A stretch of 64,000 bases of DNA from Parasphingorhabdus flavimaris (GTDB taxonomy: Bacteria; Pseudomonadota; Alphaproteobacteria; Sphingomonadales; Sphingomonadaceae): assembly GCF_013371215.1 (NCBI RefSeq), contig NZ_JABWMH010000002.1, positions 806,001-870,000 on the forward strand, in the 5' to 3' direction. This document shows, in pieces, positions 1 through 8,682 of this stretch; within the stretch, counting starts at the first letter, position 1; each line of letters begins with the position of its first letter. The position numbers were made by a program, and so were the translations under genes. Below the pieces are notes generated by a model that was not told the origin of the DNA, made no database searches, and was given only the letters and a program-made list of their open reading frames with translations.

Positions 1-1
1 C

Positions 2-670
2 TGGGGGGCGTTTAAAGGCTCGCTGATCACCATGTTGGTGACCTTGCTGCTGGCTTTCCCGGTTGGCGTCCTGGCCGCGCTTTACCTCGAGGAATATGCC
101 CCCAAGAACCGCTTGACCGACCTCATCGAGGTTTCGATAAACAATCTTGCCGCCGTTCCGTCGATAATCTTCGGCTTGCTTGGTCTCGCCGTATTCCTCA
201 ACTTTTTCGGCATGCCGAGGTCCGGCGCGCTGGTTGGCGGCCTGACGCTGGCCCTGATGACCATGCCGGTCATCGTCATCTCGGGCCGCAACGCGGTCAA
301 GGCAGTCCCACCCTCGATCCGCGAAGCAGCGCTGGGTATCGGAGCAAGCCCCTTGCAGGTGGTGTTCCACCATGTTCTGCCGCTCGCCCTGCCCGGCATC
401 CTGACCGGAACCATCATCGGGATGGCCCGCGCGCTGGGTGAAACCGCTCCTTTGCTGATGATCGGTATGCGCGCCTTCATCGCCACCCCTCCCAGCGGGA
501 TCACCGACCCGGCGACCGTATTGCCGGTCCAGATATTCCTCTGGTCGGACGAAGTCGACCGCGGCTTTGTCGAGAAGACATCCGCCGCGATCATCATTTT
601 GCTATTGTTCCTCCTGACGATGAACGCGCTTGCCATCTATCTGCGCAATCGCTTTGAAACCCGTTGGTAG
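2..670 (+). CDS. pstA: Phosphate ABC transporter permease PstA (5' truncated by window edge)
   Basis: Inner-membrane permease of the high-affinity phosphate importer PstSCAB. The frame is open from base 2, so the true start lies outside the window; about 222 C-terminal residues are present. Several hydrophobic helices are visible, and the cytoplasmic coupling loop of the ABC permease family appears as [20 protein letters not shown] followed by the helix with the conserved RALGETAPL motif, typical of PstA. pstB begins 8 bases after the stop. Expected to belong to the Pho regulon, but the operon promoter is outside the window. Confidence 0.95.
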   Translation, partial: WGAFKGSLITMLVTLLLAFPVGVLAALYLEEYAPKNRLTDLIEVSINNLAAVPSIIFGLLGLAVFLNFFGMPRSGALVGGLTLALMTMPVIVISGRNAVKAVPPSIREAALGIGASPLQVVFHHVLPLALPGILTGTIIGMARALGETAPLLMIGMRAFIATPPSGITDPATVLPVQIFLWSDEVDRGFVEKTSAAIIILLLFLLTMNALAIYLRNRFETRW

Positions 671-678
671 AAGTCCCG

Positions 679-1521
679 ATGAACGACGACAAGAAAATGC
701 AAGAATCGAGTGAAAGCATAAATATGACAGATCCGGCTACCACAGGCGCGACTAGCGAAAGCGGCACACCGAAAATGACCGCTCGCAATGTCAATGTTTT
801 CTACGGCGACAAGCAAGCCATCAATGACGTGTCGATCGATGTGAACATGGACAGTGTCACCGCGTTTATCGGACCATCGGGTTGCGGAAAATCCACCTTT
901 TTGCGCTGCATGAACCGGATGAACGACACTATTCCGATCGCCCGGATCACGGGCGACATCCGGCTCGAGGGCGACGATATTTATGCGCCGCAAATGGATG
1001 TTGTTCAGCTGCGCGCGCGGGTCGGCATGGTGTTCCAGAAACCCAATCCCTTCCCGAAATCCATCTATGACAATATCGCCTACGGCCCCAGGATTCACGG
1101 ACTGGCAACCGGGAAGGAAGAACTGGACCATATCGTCGAATCGTCCCTGCAGCGTGCCGGTCTGTGGAGCGAAGTGAAAGACCGGTTGCAGGACAGCGGC
1201 ACCGCATTGTCGGGTGGTCAGCAACAGCGTCTGTGTATCGCCCGCGCGATTGCGGTCGACCCCGAAGTAATCCTGATGGACGAGCCCTGCTCTGCCCTCG
1301 ATCCGATTGCCACCGCAAAGATCGAAGAACTTATTCATGAATTGCGCGGACAATATGCTATTGTCATAGTAACGCACAATATGCAGCAAGCCGCGCGGGT
1401 CTCGCAAAAAACGGCCTTTTTCCACCTCGGGACATTGGTCGAATATGGAGAGACGACGGATATTTTCACCAATCCGCGCGAGGAAAAGACGCGGGATTAT
1501 ATCACCGGTCGTTACGGCTAA
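679..1521 (+). CDS. pstB: Phosphate ABC transporter ATP-binding protein PstB
   Basis: ATPase that powers phosphate import with PstA and PstC. Visible motifs are Walker A (GPSGCGKS), the ABC signature LSGGQQQR, Walker B (VILMDEP) and the switch histidine in IVTHNM. I chose the ATG at 679 (280 residues); a TTG at 664, overlapping pstA, and an ATG at 724 are also in frame, and no strong ribosome site separates them. The first 30 residues are polar and poorly conserved, so start choice does not affect function. Lies between pstA and phoU in one operon. Confidence 0.96.
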   Translation: MNDDKKMQESSESINMTDPATTGATSESGTPKMTARNVNVFYGDKQAINDVSIDVNMDSVTAFIGPSGCGKSTFLRCMNRMNDTIPIARITGDIRLEGDDIYAPQMDVVQLRARVGMVFQKPNPFPKSIYDNIAYGPRIHGLATGKEELDHIVESSLQRAGLWSEVKDRLQDSGTALSGGQQQRLCIARAIAVDPEVILMDEPCSALDPIATAKIEELIHELRGQYAIVIVTHNMQQAARVSQKTAFFHLGTLVEYGETTDIFTNPREEKTRDYITGRYG

Positions 1522-1545
1522 GCCGCAGTTAATTAGGAACAGACA

Positions 1546-2283
1546 ATGGTCAATAGTGGCACAGAACATACCGTCAAAGCCTTCGATTCCGACATCAACC
1601 AGTTGCGAGGGATGGTCGCAGAAATCGGTGGTCGCAGCGAGCAGGCGATCGACAAGGCGATGCGTGCGCTGGAAAACAGCGACCTCGAACTGGCAGCCGA
1701 AGTCGTCCGGGAAGACAAGCTTATCGACGATCTGGAGAAGCGGATCGACGAACTGACCTTCCAGACAATCGCTCTTCGAGCACCAATGGCCGATGATCTG
1801 AGGGAATTGATTGCCACATTCAAGATTTCCGGCGTGGTCGAACGGATCGGCGACTACGCAAAGAATATTGCCAAACGGGTACCGCTCGTAACCCGGAATC
1901 GTAGGCTGACACCGGTTTCGCTGCTGCCTTCGATGTCGAAAATTGCCAGTGAGCTGGTCCGGGACTCACTCGATGCATTTGCCCGGCGCGACGCAGAACT
2001 GGCAATGGAAGTGAACCGGCGCGACCAGATCGTAGATGATTTTTACAATAGTATCTTCCGCGCGGTCATCACCCACATGATCGAAAACCCCAAGGATATT
2101 GGCGAGGCTGCACATCTCCTGTTCATCGCCAAGAACCTCGAGCGGATCGGTGACCATGCAACCAATGTCGCAGAGATGGTCTATTTCGCAGCAACCGGCG
2201 AGCCGATGCCGGAGCGCACCCGAGGGGAAGACCCGACGGATCCGGTTGATGTTGATGATACCCTCAGCGATGACGCCGACTGA
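1546..2283 (+). CDS. phoU: Phosphate signalling complex protein PhoU
   Basis: PhoU links the Pst transporter to the PhoR-PhoB system and helps shut down the Pho response when phosphate is plentiful. The 245-residue protein is helical with two copies of the PhoU repeat: the first contains LIDDLEKRIDELTFQTIALR and the second a metal-cluster style segment with ERIGDHATNVAE. The first repeat has the matching ERIGDYAKNIAK. The C-terminal tail is acidic and probably disordered. Lies 24 bases after pstB, and its stop overlaps the phoB start by one base. Confidence 0.96.
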   Translation: MVNSGTEHTVKAFDSDINQLRGMVAEIGGRSEQAIDKAMRALENSDLELAAEVVREDKLIDDLEKRIDELTFQTIALRAPMADDLRELIATFKISGVVERIGDYAKNIAKRVPLVTRNRRLTPVSLLPSMSKIASELVRDSLDAFARRDAELAMEVNRRDQIVDDFYNSIFRAVITHMIENPKDIGEAAHLLFIAKNLERIGDHATNVAEMVYFAATGEPMPERTRGEDPTDPVDVDDTLSDDAD

Positions 2284-2984
2284 TGCCCAACGCAAAGCTG
2301 CTACTGGTCGAAGATGATGCCGCACTGGCGGAACTCCTGTCCTGGAATTTCAAGAAGGAAGAATATGACGTCATCCACACCAGCGATGGCGAAGAAGCGC
2401 TTTTACTGGTGCAGGAACATCGTCCCGACGTGATTTTGCTCGACTGGATGCTGGAGAGCCTGTCCGGAATCGAGGTCTGCCGCCAATTGCGCCGTTCGAC
2501 CGAAACCGCCAATATTCCGATCATCATGCTGACGGCACGCGGCGAGGAAGAGGACAAGATTCGGGGCCTTGAAACCGGCGCCGACGACTATATCACCAAG
2601 CCGTTCAGTCCCCGCGAACTGATCGCGCGGGTCAAGGCGGTATTGCGCCGCGTCCGCCCGGCACTGGCCGGCGAGAAACTGGCTTTCGGCGACCTGGAAA
2701 TGGACACTGTCGGCCACAAGGTCAAACGCGGTGGCGATACAATTGCTTTGGGCCCGACCGAGTTTCGCCTGCTCCGCCATTTTCTGGAACATCCCAACTG
2801 GGTCTTCTCGCGCGAACGGCTGCTCGACAGCGTCTGGGGTCAGGATAGCGATATCGAGCTGCGGACCGTTGACGTCCATATCCGCCGACTCCGCAAGGCG
2901 CTCAATGCCAATGGCAGAGCTGACATCATCCGCACCGTCCGCTCGGCGGGCTATGCGCTTGATACCGATGCAGTAGAGCCCTGA
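2283..2984 (+). CDS. phoB: Phosphate regulon response regulator PhoB
   Basis: OmpR-family response regulator of 233 residues. The N-terminal receiver domain has the acidic pocket VEDDAAL, phosphoacceptor Asp54 in ILLDWM and Lys in ITKPFSP. The C-terminal winged helix (about residues 130-228) has the DNA-recognition segment TVDVHIRRLRKAL. Family knowledge and position after pstB-phoU identify it as PhoB, activator of phosphate-starvation genes. No phoR follows here, so the kinase is presumably upstream of pst or elsewhere. It converges on the DUF2794 gene, 38 bases apart. Confidence 0.95.
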   Translation: MPNAKLLLVEDDAALAELLSWNFKKEEYDVIHTSDGEEALLLVQEHRPDVILLDWMLESLSGIEVCRQLRRSTETANIPIIMLTARGEEEDKIRGLETGADDYITKPFSPRELIARVKAVLRRVRPALAGEKLAFGDLEMDTVGHKVKRGGDTIALGPTEFRLLRHFLEHPNWVFSRERLLDSVWGQDSDIELRTVDVHIRRLRKALNANGRADIIRTVRSAGYALDTDAVEP

Positions 2985-3022
2985 ATCTGCGCAAAATCCT
3001 GTATTGCTCTGGGTTTTAGGCC

Positions 3023-3379
3023 CTAGTCTCCGACCAGTTTCACAAGCTTGCGTTCGACCGGCGCCAATATACCAGCGAGGTCGTGCCCGCGTTTCAGCAC
3101 CTGTCCCTGCTCGCCGTGCAAAGACCACATGCCCTGGCGGTTGCGGTCGGCGGGGCGTTTCTCGATTCTTATCTGAGGTCGCTCCGATGCCCGGCGGAAG
3201 GCCGCAAAGATCGCGACATCTGGCCGCATGTCCATGGCATAGTCTTTCCAGTGGCCGGCGGCCACCATCCGGCCATAGAGACCGAGTATCCGCTCGATTT
3301 CCCTACGTTCAAACCCGACCTGAGAAGGGCCGCCCCGTTGCGGAAAAGCCGAGATATTGGATCCGCTGGAACCCATCAA
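3023..3379 (-). CDS. DUF2794 domain protein
   Basis: Small soluble protein of 118 residues matching the alphaproteobacterial DUF2794 family: the core reads FERREIERILGLYGRMVAAG, followed by WKDYAMD and the IFAAFRRASERP segment. The family has no established function. It overlaps the cysE stop region by 4 bases (ATGA), so it is translationally coupled to serine acetyltransferase. No signal peptide or membrane segment is seen. The family call is from memory of the motif pattern. Confidence 0.85.
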   Translation of the reverse strand: MMGSSGSNISAFPQRGGPSQVGFERREIERILGLYGRMVAAGHWKDYAMDMRPDVAIFAAFRRASERPQIRIEKRPADRNRQGMWSLHGEQGQVLKRGHDLAGILAPVERKLVKLVGD

Positions 3380-4080
3380 GCGCGATCACGTCCCTTTGTC
3401 GCGGTCTTTTCGCTCTTGCCGCTCCGCTCTTCGGCGAAGGCAGCGATACGTTTCTGCAATTGCTCCATTTCGCACTGCAGGATTTCGAGCTTTTGCGTCG
3501 AAGGATCAAAAATTTCGCTGCACGGTGTTCCGTATGGAACAAAGTCCTTCTGATATTCTTTTGCCTCGATCAGCGTCGGCCGGGCGCGAACACCGACCAT
3601 CGTCGCGCCTTCCGGAACATCTTGGGTAACTACAGCATTTGCGCCGACCCGTGCTCGTTTTCCGACGGTTATCGGCCCGAGCACCTGAGCGCCCGACCCC
3701 AATATCACATCGTCCTCGATGGACGGGTGACGCTTGCCGCCGACCCCGTTGGTCGGATTGGTGCCGCCCAGGGTCACGCATTGATAAATAGTCACATTGT
3801 CACCGATGTCGGCCGTCTCGCCGATCACGGTAAAGCCGTGATCGATAAAGAGATGTCGACCGATTTTTGCACCGGGATGGATATCGATGGCGGTCAAGAA
3901 TCTCGAAATATGGTTGATCAGCCGCGCAAAGAAAAAAAGCTCGCCCTTGAACAGCCAATGGGCCAAGCGGTGCAAACCAATGGCCAGCACACCCGGATAT
4001 AACAGCACTTCCCAGCGCGACCGCGGCGCCGGATCGCGCGCCTTTATGGAATCTAGATAGGCGCCCAGTGCCCGAAACAT
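3376..4080 (-). CDS. cysE: Serine O-acetyltransferase (EpsC/CysE type)
   Basis: Makes O-acetylserine from serine and acetyl-CoA, the first step of cysteine synthesis. The 234-residue protein shows the left-handed beta-helix hexapeptide repeats (for example IHPGAKIGRHLFIDHG and TIYQCVTLGGT) with catalytic His residues and an EpsC-like short N-terminus. The ATG at 4080 is preferred over the one at 4158 because GGAG lies just upstream on the minus strand and the protein then starts MFRALGAYLDSI. It is co-transcribed with the DUF2794 gene and divergent from oxyR. Confidence 0.94.
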   Translation of the reverse strand: MFRALGAYLDSIKARDPAPRSRWEVLLYPGVLAIGLHRLAHWLFKGELFFFARLINHISRFLTAIDIHPGAKIGRHLFIDHGFTVIGETADIGDNVTIYQCVTLGGTNPTNGVGGKRHPSIEDDVILGSGAQVLGPITVGKRARVGANAVVTQDVPEGATMVGVRARPTLIEAKEYQKDFVPYGTPCSEIFDPSTQKLEILQCEMEQLQKRIAAFAEERSGKSEKTATKGRDRA

Positions 4081-4125
4081 ATATATTCTCCGGATGTTGC
4101 GAAGGCTTTCAAAATAGGGATGACA

Positions 4126-4195
4126 AATCACTATTTCCAGTCTTTTCTTGAAACCCAAATTCGGAGAGGCTTTGCAAAAGGCCAGTAATCACTAT
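4126..4195. repeat. Direct repeat AATCACTAT in the cysE-oxyR intergenic region
   Basis: The nonamer AATCACTAT occurs at 4126-4134 and again at 4187-4195, 61 bases apart, in the shared upstream region of cysE and oxyR. A spacing near six helical turns would place both copies on the same face of DNA. No known regulator was assigned. Confidence 0.35.
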
Positions 4196-4218
4196 ATTGG
4201 ATTAAAGATAAAACACTG

Positions 4219-4233
4219 ATCGAAAGCTTCGAT
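4219..4233 (+). promoter_or_regulatory. Perfect LysR-type T-N11-A dyad just upstream of the oxyR start
   Basis: ATCGAAAGCTTCGAT is an inverted repeat (ATCGAA / TTCGAT around AGC) that fits the LysR-family T-N11-A rule exactly. It ends one base before the oxyR ATG and covers the position of its ribosome site, which is otherwise weak. Binding here would be expected to repress oxyR itself. The site is seen; the role is inferred. Confidence 0.55.
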
Positions 4234-4234
4234 A

Positions 4235-5158
4235 ATGTCCACATATCTACCCACGCTCAAGCAATTGCAATATCTGGTAGCGCTGAAAGAGCATGGGCAT
4301 TTCGGCAAGGCGGCAGAATCCTGCTTCGTCACCCAGTCGACGCTTTCGGCGGGCATCAAGGAACTGGAGACGTTGCTCGACATAGTCCTGGTGGAACGGA
4401 CCCGGCGGGTTGTTCGCTTCACCGAGCTCGGCAATCAGATGGTGGAAAAATCCTATCGCATTCTCCGGGAGGCCGAAGAGCTTTCCGAGATGGCTCGGTC
4501 CGCCGGACAACCGCTGGCCGGCAACGTCCGGATGAGCGTCATTCCGACGATCGCGCCCTTCCTGTTGCCTCGCTTGCTACCACAATTGCGCAAGGAACGG
4601 CCGGAACTCAAGCTTTACCTGAAAGAGGAGACCAGCCAGGCGGCATGCGATTCCCTGCATCACGGCCATGCGGATTGCGTATTGCTGGCCCTGCCCTTTC
4701 CGTGCGGAGATGTGGAATCCGAAGTTCTGTTCAGCGACGAGATATTCGTCGCTTTCCCGAAAGATGATCCCCGCGATCCGCCTGCGATGGTTGATCCTGC
4801 CGCACTCGACGAGACACAATTATTGTTGCTCGAGGACGGGCACTGCCTGAAGGACCATGCTTTGGCGGCCTGCAACCGACCGGAACTGAGGGCTTCGGCC
4901 CGGATGATGGGAACCTCGCTCCACACGTTGGTCCAGATGGTAGACAATGGCCTTGGCCTCACTCTGCTTCCCAAAATGGCAATCGATAGCGGCATATTGG
5001 ATCATACGAATATTGTCGCAAGGCCGCTGATGTCGAACAATGCAACGCGCGATATTGCTCTGGTCTGGCGGACAAACAGCCCCAGGCGCAGCGAGTTTCA
5101 GCTATTGGCGGAAATCATGAAGGGCGCGCAAAACTGGGTTTCTGCGTCCGGCAAATAG
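4235..5158 (+). CDS. oxyR: Hydrogen-peroxide sensing LysR regulator OxyR
   Basis: LysR-family regulator of 307 residues. The winged helix-turn-helix at residues 5-65 contains FGKAAESCFVTQSTLSAGIK; the substrate-binding domain follows. Two cysteines, Cys204 in LLEDGHCLKDH and Cys213 in AACNRPEL, are nine apart, as are the peroxide-sensing Cys199 and Cys208 of E. coli OxyR. This supports a redox switch controlling catalase and peroxidase genes. It is divergent from cysE and ends 6 bases from the convergent moaE. A dyad overlaps its translation start. Confidence 0.93.
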   Translation: MSTYLPTLKQLQYLVALKEHGHFGKAAESCFVTQSTLSAGIKELETLLDIVLVERTRRVVRFTELGNQMVEKSYRILREAEELSEMARSAGQPLAGNVRMSVIPTIAPFLLPRLLPQLRKERPELKLYLKEETSQAACDSLHHGHADCVLLALPFPCGDVESEVLFSDEIFVAFPKDDPRDPPAMVDPAALDETQLLLLEDGHCLKDHALAACNRPELRASARMMGTSLHTLVQMVDNGLGLTLLPKMAIDSGILDHTNIVARPLMSNNATRDIALVWRTNSPRRSEFQLLAEIMKGAQNWVSASGK

Positions 5159-5164
5159 GACACT

Positions 5165-5608
5165 CTACTCGTCCCATTGCTTTGAAGCGTCGATATCGGA
5201 TTGTCGCTCCTCGACCCACTGGTCCGTCCCGTCAAGCCGGACCTCTTTCTTCCAGAACGGGGCCACGGTCTTCAACCGGTCCATGATGAAGGAACAGGCT
5301 TCGATTGCTGCCTTGCGATGATCGGACCCGGTAACCACCAGCACAATATTCTCGCCTACCGCCAGCTTGCCCACCCGATGGATGATCGTGACGGCGTGGA
5401 GGGCCCAATCGGCCTTGGCAATTTCGGCAATCCCGTAAAGCGCCTTTTGCGTCATCGCGGGATAATGTTCCAGCTCGAGACTCTGCAGATTGCCATCATC
5501 CCGCACCAGGCCGACAAAGCTCGCGATCGCTCCACCTCCGTGACGCGCAACGTCCTGCGTCTCCGAACCGATATCAAAGTCGGCCAGGCCTGTTTCGACC
5601 TTGATCAT
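5165..5608 (-). CDS. moaE: Molybdopterin synthase catalytic subunit MoaE
   Basis: Inserts the dithiolene sulfurs into precursor Z with MoaD-thiocarboxylate during molybdenum cofactor synthesis. The 147-residue protein contains GAIASFVGLVRD, LELEHYPAM, the IIHRVGKLAVGE strand pair, the SDHRKAAIEAC helix and the catalytic-lysine segment APFWKKEV, all typical of MoaE. It overlaps moaD by 4 bases (ATGA), as expected for subunits of one complex. No other moa gene is in the window. Confidence 0.95.
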   Translation of the reverse strand: MIKVETGLADFDIGSETQDVARHGGGAIASFVGLVRDDGNLQSLELEHYPAMTQKALYGIAEIAKADWALHAVTIIHRVGKLAVGENIVLVVTGSDHRKAAIEACSFIMDRLKTVAPFWKKEVRLDGTDQWVEERQSDIDASKQWDE

Positions 5609-5868
5609 CCGCCGGTTACTGGCGGGAAAATGGCCAGTTCCTTTGCAGAACCGATCACCGACGCTGGTGTTCCATAATCCTGATCGAGAGCGAAACGCAA
5701 TTTCGAGACATCCGACAGGATATCTGCATGGGCAGCACCGCGATCAGCGAGCAAGTTCAGGATATCGGCGATTGTCCGGACTTCGTCCCCCAGCACAAAC
5801 TGCTCTTCATCCACGCCAAGCCGTTCGCGGACCCAGGAAAAATAAACGATGTTGATCGAACGGCTCAT
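5605..5868 (-). CDS. moaD: Molybdopterin synthase sulfur carrier subunit MoaD
   Basis: Ubiquitin-like sulfur carrier of 87 residues, starting MSRSINIVYFSWVRERLG and ending in the diagnostic Gly-Gly (FPPVTGG) that is adenylated and thiocarboxylated. The start at 5868 overlaps the pgsA stop by one base (TGATG), which fixes the start; the longer open frame upstream is a shadow of pgsA. It works with MoaE, encoded immediately downstream. Confidence 0.93.
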   Translation of the reverse strand: MSRSINIVYFSWVRERLGVDEEQFVLGDEVRTIADILNLLADRGAAHADILSDVSKLRFALDQDYGTPASVIGSAKELAIFPPVTGG

Positions 5869-6449
5869 CAGTCCATATGCTTCAAACCGACCCGCAGATA
5901 GTCCCATCCGGTGATCAGGGTCAAAATCGCTGCGGCCCAAAGCGTCCACAAGCCTATGGTCTCGACAATCGGAAACTGCGGCAATCCGCCGGCCAATATC
6001 AGGGCGCCGAGCGAAATCATCTGAAAGCCGGTCTTCCATTTCGCCAGTTGCGAGACAGGAACGCTGACCTGCAAACCGGCAAGAAACTCCCGCAGGCCTG
6101 ACACGGTAATCTCCCGCAACAATATGACCAGCGCCGCGATCGTATGCCATCCGTTAATATCGCGCGTAAACACCAGCATCAGGACCACCGCAGCGATCAT
6201 GATTTTATCCGCGATCGGATCCAGAAAAATGCCAAGCTTGGAAACGGTTCCCTGCGACCGCGCCAGATAACCATCGAAATAATCAGTCACCGCCATCAGG
6301 CAATATAGCCCGAAGGCCAGCAGATAGTCGATCGGCAGCGGCTGGGATCGCGGCACGGAAAAATTTGGCCAAAGCAGAAAGACCAGGATCGGCACCGCGA
6401 ATATGCGGGAGAGCGTTAATATGTTTGGCAAATTCAGCATCGCGGACAT
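5868..6449 (-). CDS. pgsA: CDP-diacylglycerol-glycerol-3-phosphate 3-phosphatidyltransferase PgsA
   Basis: Makes phosphatidylglycerol phosphate in the inner membrane. The protein has 193 residues, several hydrophobic helices and the full CDP-alcohol phosphatidyltransferase motif: DGYLARSQ, then G and FLDPIADK, which gives DG-x2-AR-x8-G-x3-D-x3-D. MLNLPNILTLSRI at the N-terminus is typical of PgsA, and an ATG three codons into the frame is a possible alternative start. It is first in a pgsA-moaD-moaE transcript and divergent from the LplT-like gene. Confidence 0.95.
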   Translation of the reverse strand: MSAMLNLPNILTLSRIFAVPILVFLLWPNFSVPRSQPLPIDYLLAFGLYCLMAVTDYFDGYLARSQGTVSKLGIFLDPIADKIMIAAVVLMLVFTRDINGWHTIAALVILLREITVSGLREFLAGLQVSVPVSQLAKWKTGFQMISLGALILAGGLPQFPIVETIGLWTLWAAAILTLITGWDYLRVGLKHMD

Positions 6450-6603
6450 CGCATAAACAGATTCTGATCAAATGAGAAACGATTCAGTCAACTAATAGGA
6501 GATTTCATCTCCGGCAGGTTTGTCATTCGATTTGACGCAGTGGCTCAGTGAGCTAAGGATATAGCTACATTCCATTCTTCGCTCGAAAAGAGATTTTCAC
6601 TTG

Positions 6604-7890
6604 ATGCAAAATACTGCGCATTTATTGCGGACAAGAAGGTTTTTGCCGTTGTTCCTCACGCAGTTGCTGGGAGCGTTTAACGACAATCTGTTCAAATTCT
6701 CGATGGTCATTCTGGTGACCTATGGGATTTACGAAAGTGAATCGGAGGATTTCGCGTTCAACGCCCTCGCCTCAGGTCTCTTCATCCTGCCTTTTTTCCT
6801 GTTTTCCTCGCTCGCTGGCCAGCTGGCCGACAATTACGACAAGGCAAGGATCACGCGATTCGTCAAAACGCTCGAAATTTTCATTGCCGTCATCGGCGGC
6901 ATCGGCCTCTGGCTGCACTCGATTCCGGTCATGCTGACCGCATTATTTCTTCTCGGGCTGCAATCCACCTTCTTTGGACCGATCAAATATGCGGTGCTCC
7001 CGCAACATCTGCAGAAGGATGAGGTGCTGGGCGGCACCGGCCTGGTGGAGGCGGGAACCTATATCGCGATTCTGGCGGGCACGATCCTGGGCGGGATTAT
7101 CATCGACAAGGACGGCAATGGCGTCGAGATTGCCGTCGTAACGGTTTTCCTGGTAGCCCTGATCGGTCGTATCGCGGCCCAGTTCATGCCGGAAGCTCCG
7201 GCTCAGAAGGAAGTCGAAAAAATCGACTTCAACTTCGTCCGCTCGTCCTTCCACCTGATCTCGGCGACCTTGCACGTCCGCAAATTATATCTGGCGATCA
7301 TCGCCATCAGCTTTTTCTGGACCATCGGCTCGGTACTGATCATTCAGTTCCCACCGCTGGTCGAAAATGTCCTGACCGCAACTCCGCAGGTCGCCAGCCT
7401 TTTTCTGGGAGTATTCTCGATCGGGATCGCGATCGGCTCTGTTCTTGTCAACCGGCTGCTGAAAAGTGAAGTATCTGCGCGCTTTGCGCCGGTGAGCGTC
7501 ATATTGATGGGCGGCTCTGTTCTACTTCTCTACTTCATTGCACGAGGTTGGGATGGTTTGCCGAATGGCGATCTCTACACGTTTGAGACGTTCATCGTGC
7601 ACGAGGGCGCCTGGTCATTGCTGGCGACCCTCGGCGGCGTTTCGATTTTCGGCGGGATGTTTGTCGTGCCGCTATACGCTTTTTTGACTACAACCGTCGA
7701 CATCAGCCAGACCGCGCGCACGATCGCCGCCAACAACGTCGTCAACTCGGGGTGTATGGTTCTCGGGGCATTGGCCGCGATGGGCCTCAGTATGTTGGGC
7801 GTTTCGACGACGGAGCAGTTGTTGCTGGTAGCTGCCATGTGCCTGGTCGCTGCCTGGCTCGGTCATCAGCTTCATCGCGCCTGCGACTGA
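6604..7890 (+). CDS. MFS transporter, LplT-like (putative lysophospholipid flippase)
   Basis: Polytopic membrane protein of 428 residues with about 12 hydrophobic segments. The start FLPLFLTQLLGAFNDNLFK and later STFFGPIKYAVLP are hallmarks of the LplT branch of the major facilitator superfamily, which moves lysophospholipids across the inner membrane for re-acylation. No acyltransferase or acyl-ACP synthetase domain is fused or adjacent. TTG at 6601 directly precedes the chosen ATG. Its position opposite pgsA fits a phospholipid role, but the substrate is inferred. Confidence 0.82.
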   Translation: MQNTAHLLRTRRFLPLFLTQLLGAFNDNLFKFSMVILVTYGIYESESEDFAFNALASGLFILPFFLFSSLAGQLADNYDKARITRFVKTLEIFIAVIGGIGLWLHSIPVMLTALFLLGLQSTFFGPIKYAVLPQHLQKDEVLGGTGLVEAGTYIAILAGTILGGIIIDKDGNGVEIAVVTVFLVALIGRIAAQFMPEAPAQKEVEKIDFNFVRSSFHLISATLHVRKLYLAIIAISFFWTIGSVLIIQFPPLVENVLTATPQVASLFLGVFSIGIAIGSVLVNRLLKSEVSARFAPVSVILMGGSVLLLYFIARGWDGLPNGDLYTFETFIVHEGAWSLLATLGGVSIFGGMFVVPLYAFLTTTVDISQTARTIAANNVVNSGCMVLGALAAMGLSMLGVSTTEQLLLVAAMCLVAAWLGHQLHRACD

Positions 7891-7908
7891 TCTGCGGTTG
7901 GCGCTGGA

Positions 7909-8115
7909 TCAGGCGATAAACGTATAGAATGCGGTGAAAAAGCTCAGAAAGCTCAACAGAAACAAACTGGCGTCTTCCCCCAGCCATTTCCTTTTGGAAG
8001 GCGCAACCGCATCTAGCCGATGATCTTCCCTCGCAACCTGCACGACGTTGGGAGACAGGCTTTGGCGAAAAGGATGCCGGATGGCTTGGGTTTGTAAGAA
8101 TTTCTCTGTGTCCAT
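7909..8115 (-). CDS. Small hypothetical protein with C-terminal membrane segment
   Basis: A 68-residue reading frame convergent with the MFS gene, 18 bases away. The first 45 residues are polar and basic; the C-terminus (LFLLSFLSFFTAFYTFIA) is one clear hydrophobic helix, a tail-anchor-like layout. I do not recognise a family. The gap would otherwise be empty, which mildly favours a real gene. Confidence 0.45.
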   Translation of the reverse strand: MDTEKFLQTQAIRHPFRQSLSPNVVQVAREDHRLDAVAPSKRKWLGEDASLFLLSFLSFFTAFYTFIA

Positions 8116-8419
8116 GCCGTCGTGTTAACAATTTGTTAGCCATATTATCCAGCCCGAATTTCGCGCCCATGGTTAACGTCTTGAATTGGAACAGCCCCGC
8201 AATTCCGGAAGTTTTGGTCGCCATAGCGAGTCAAAATTAACTTGTGGCCCTATCGGTCGTCCAAACGATCAATCTATTGGCAAATGGCAACCTGTGTGAT
8301 CTTTGCAACTGATCGGTAAAATAGCCATGCTGAACAATAAGATGGTTGATTTCACTAGGCCCTTATGCCAATGGCTGATGCGTATTGAATGAAATGCGAA
8401 AACCCTGAAGGAGCAAATT
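8116..8419. other. Intergenic region upstream of the small exported protein
   Basis: About 300 bases with no convincing reading frame and a lower GC content than its flanks. It carries the upstream region and ribosome site (AAGGAG at about 8408) of the 79-residue gene at 8420. The leader is long for so small a gene. No recognisable riboswitch fold was seen by eye. Confidence 0.4.
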
Positions 8420-8659
8420 ATGCGTTTCGGTAAAATTGGAATGGCTGCAGCAGCAGCCGCGTCGCTTGTAAGCGCACCTGTCTTGGCTCAGGCTGTACAG
8501 CCTGTTTCTTCTGTTGCCCGTACCGGTGCAACCGTTGAAAAAGAGAGCAACCTTGAAGGCGGCTCCGGCATCATCATTGCCATTCTCGCTGCAGCAGCAG
8601 TAATTGGCGGCATCGTTATCGCAGCCGACGGCAGCGATGATACGCCAACCTCCCCCTGA
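8420..8659 (+). CDS. Small exported/membrane protein of unknown function
   Basis: A 79-residue protein with a strong ribosome site. It starts with a cleavable signal peptide (MRFGKIG, an Ala-rich core and a likely APVLAQA cleavage site). After about 30 polar residues comes a Gly/Ala/Ile helix (GIIIAILAAAAVIGGIVIAA) and a short acidic tail (DGSDDTPTSP). Small proteins of this shape occur in sphingomonads, but I know no function. A clear terminator follows directly, so it is a single-gene unit, probably well expressed. Confidence 0.75.
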   Translation: MRFGKIGMAAAAAASLVSAPVLAQAVQPVSSVARTGATVEKESNLEGGSGIIIAILAAAAVIGGIVIAADGSDDTPTSP

Positions 8660-8682
8660 ATCAATTCAGGCATAGAATTTTG

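Noticed and set aside
637-1569. 310-residue minus-strand frame opposite pstB
   Set aside because: Antisense shadow of an ABC ATPase with all its motifs on the plus strand.
3004-4002. 332-residue plus-strand frame across DUF2794 and cysE
   Set aside because: Arg/Pro-rich antisense shadow of two recognised minus-strand genes, with no protein family features.
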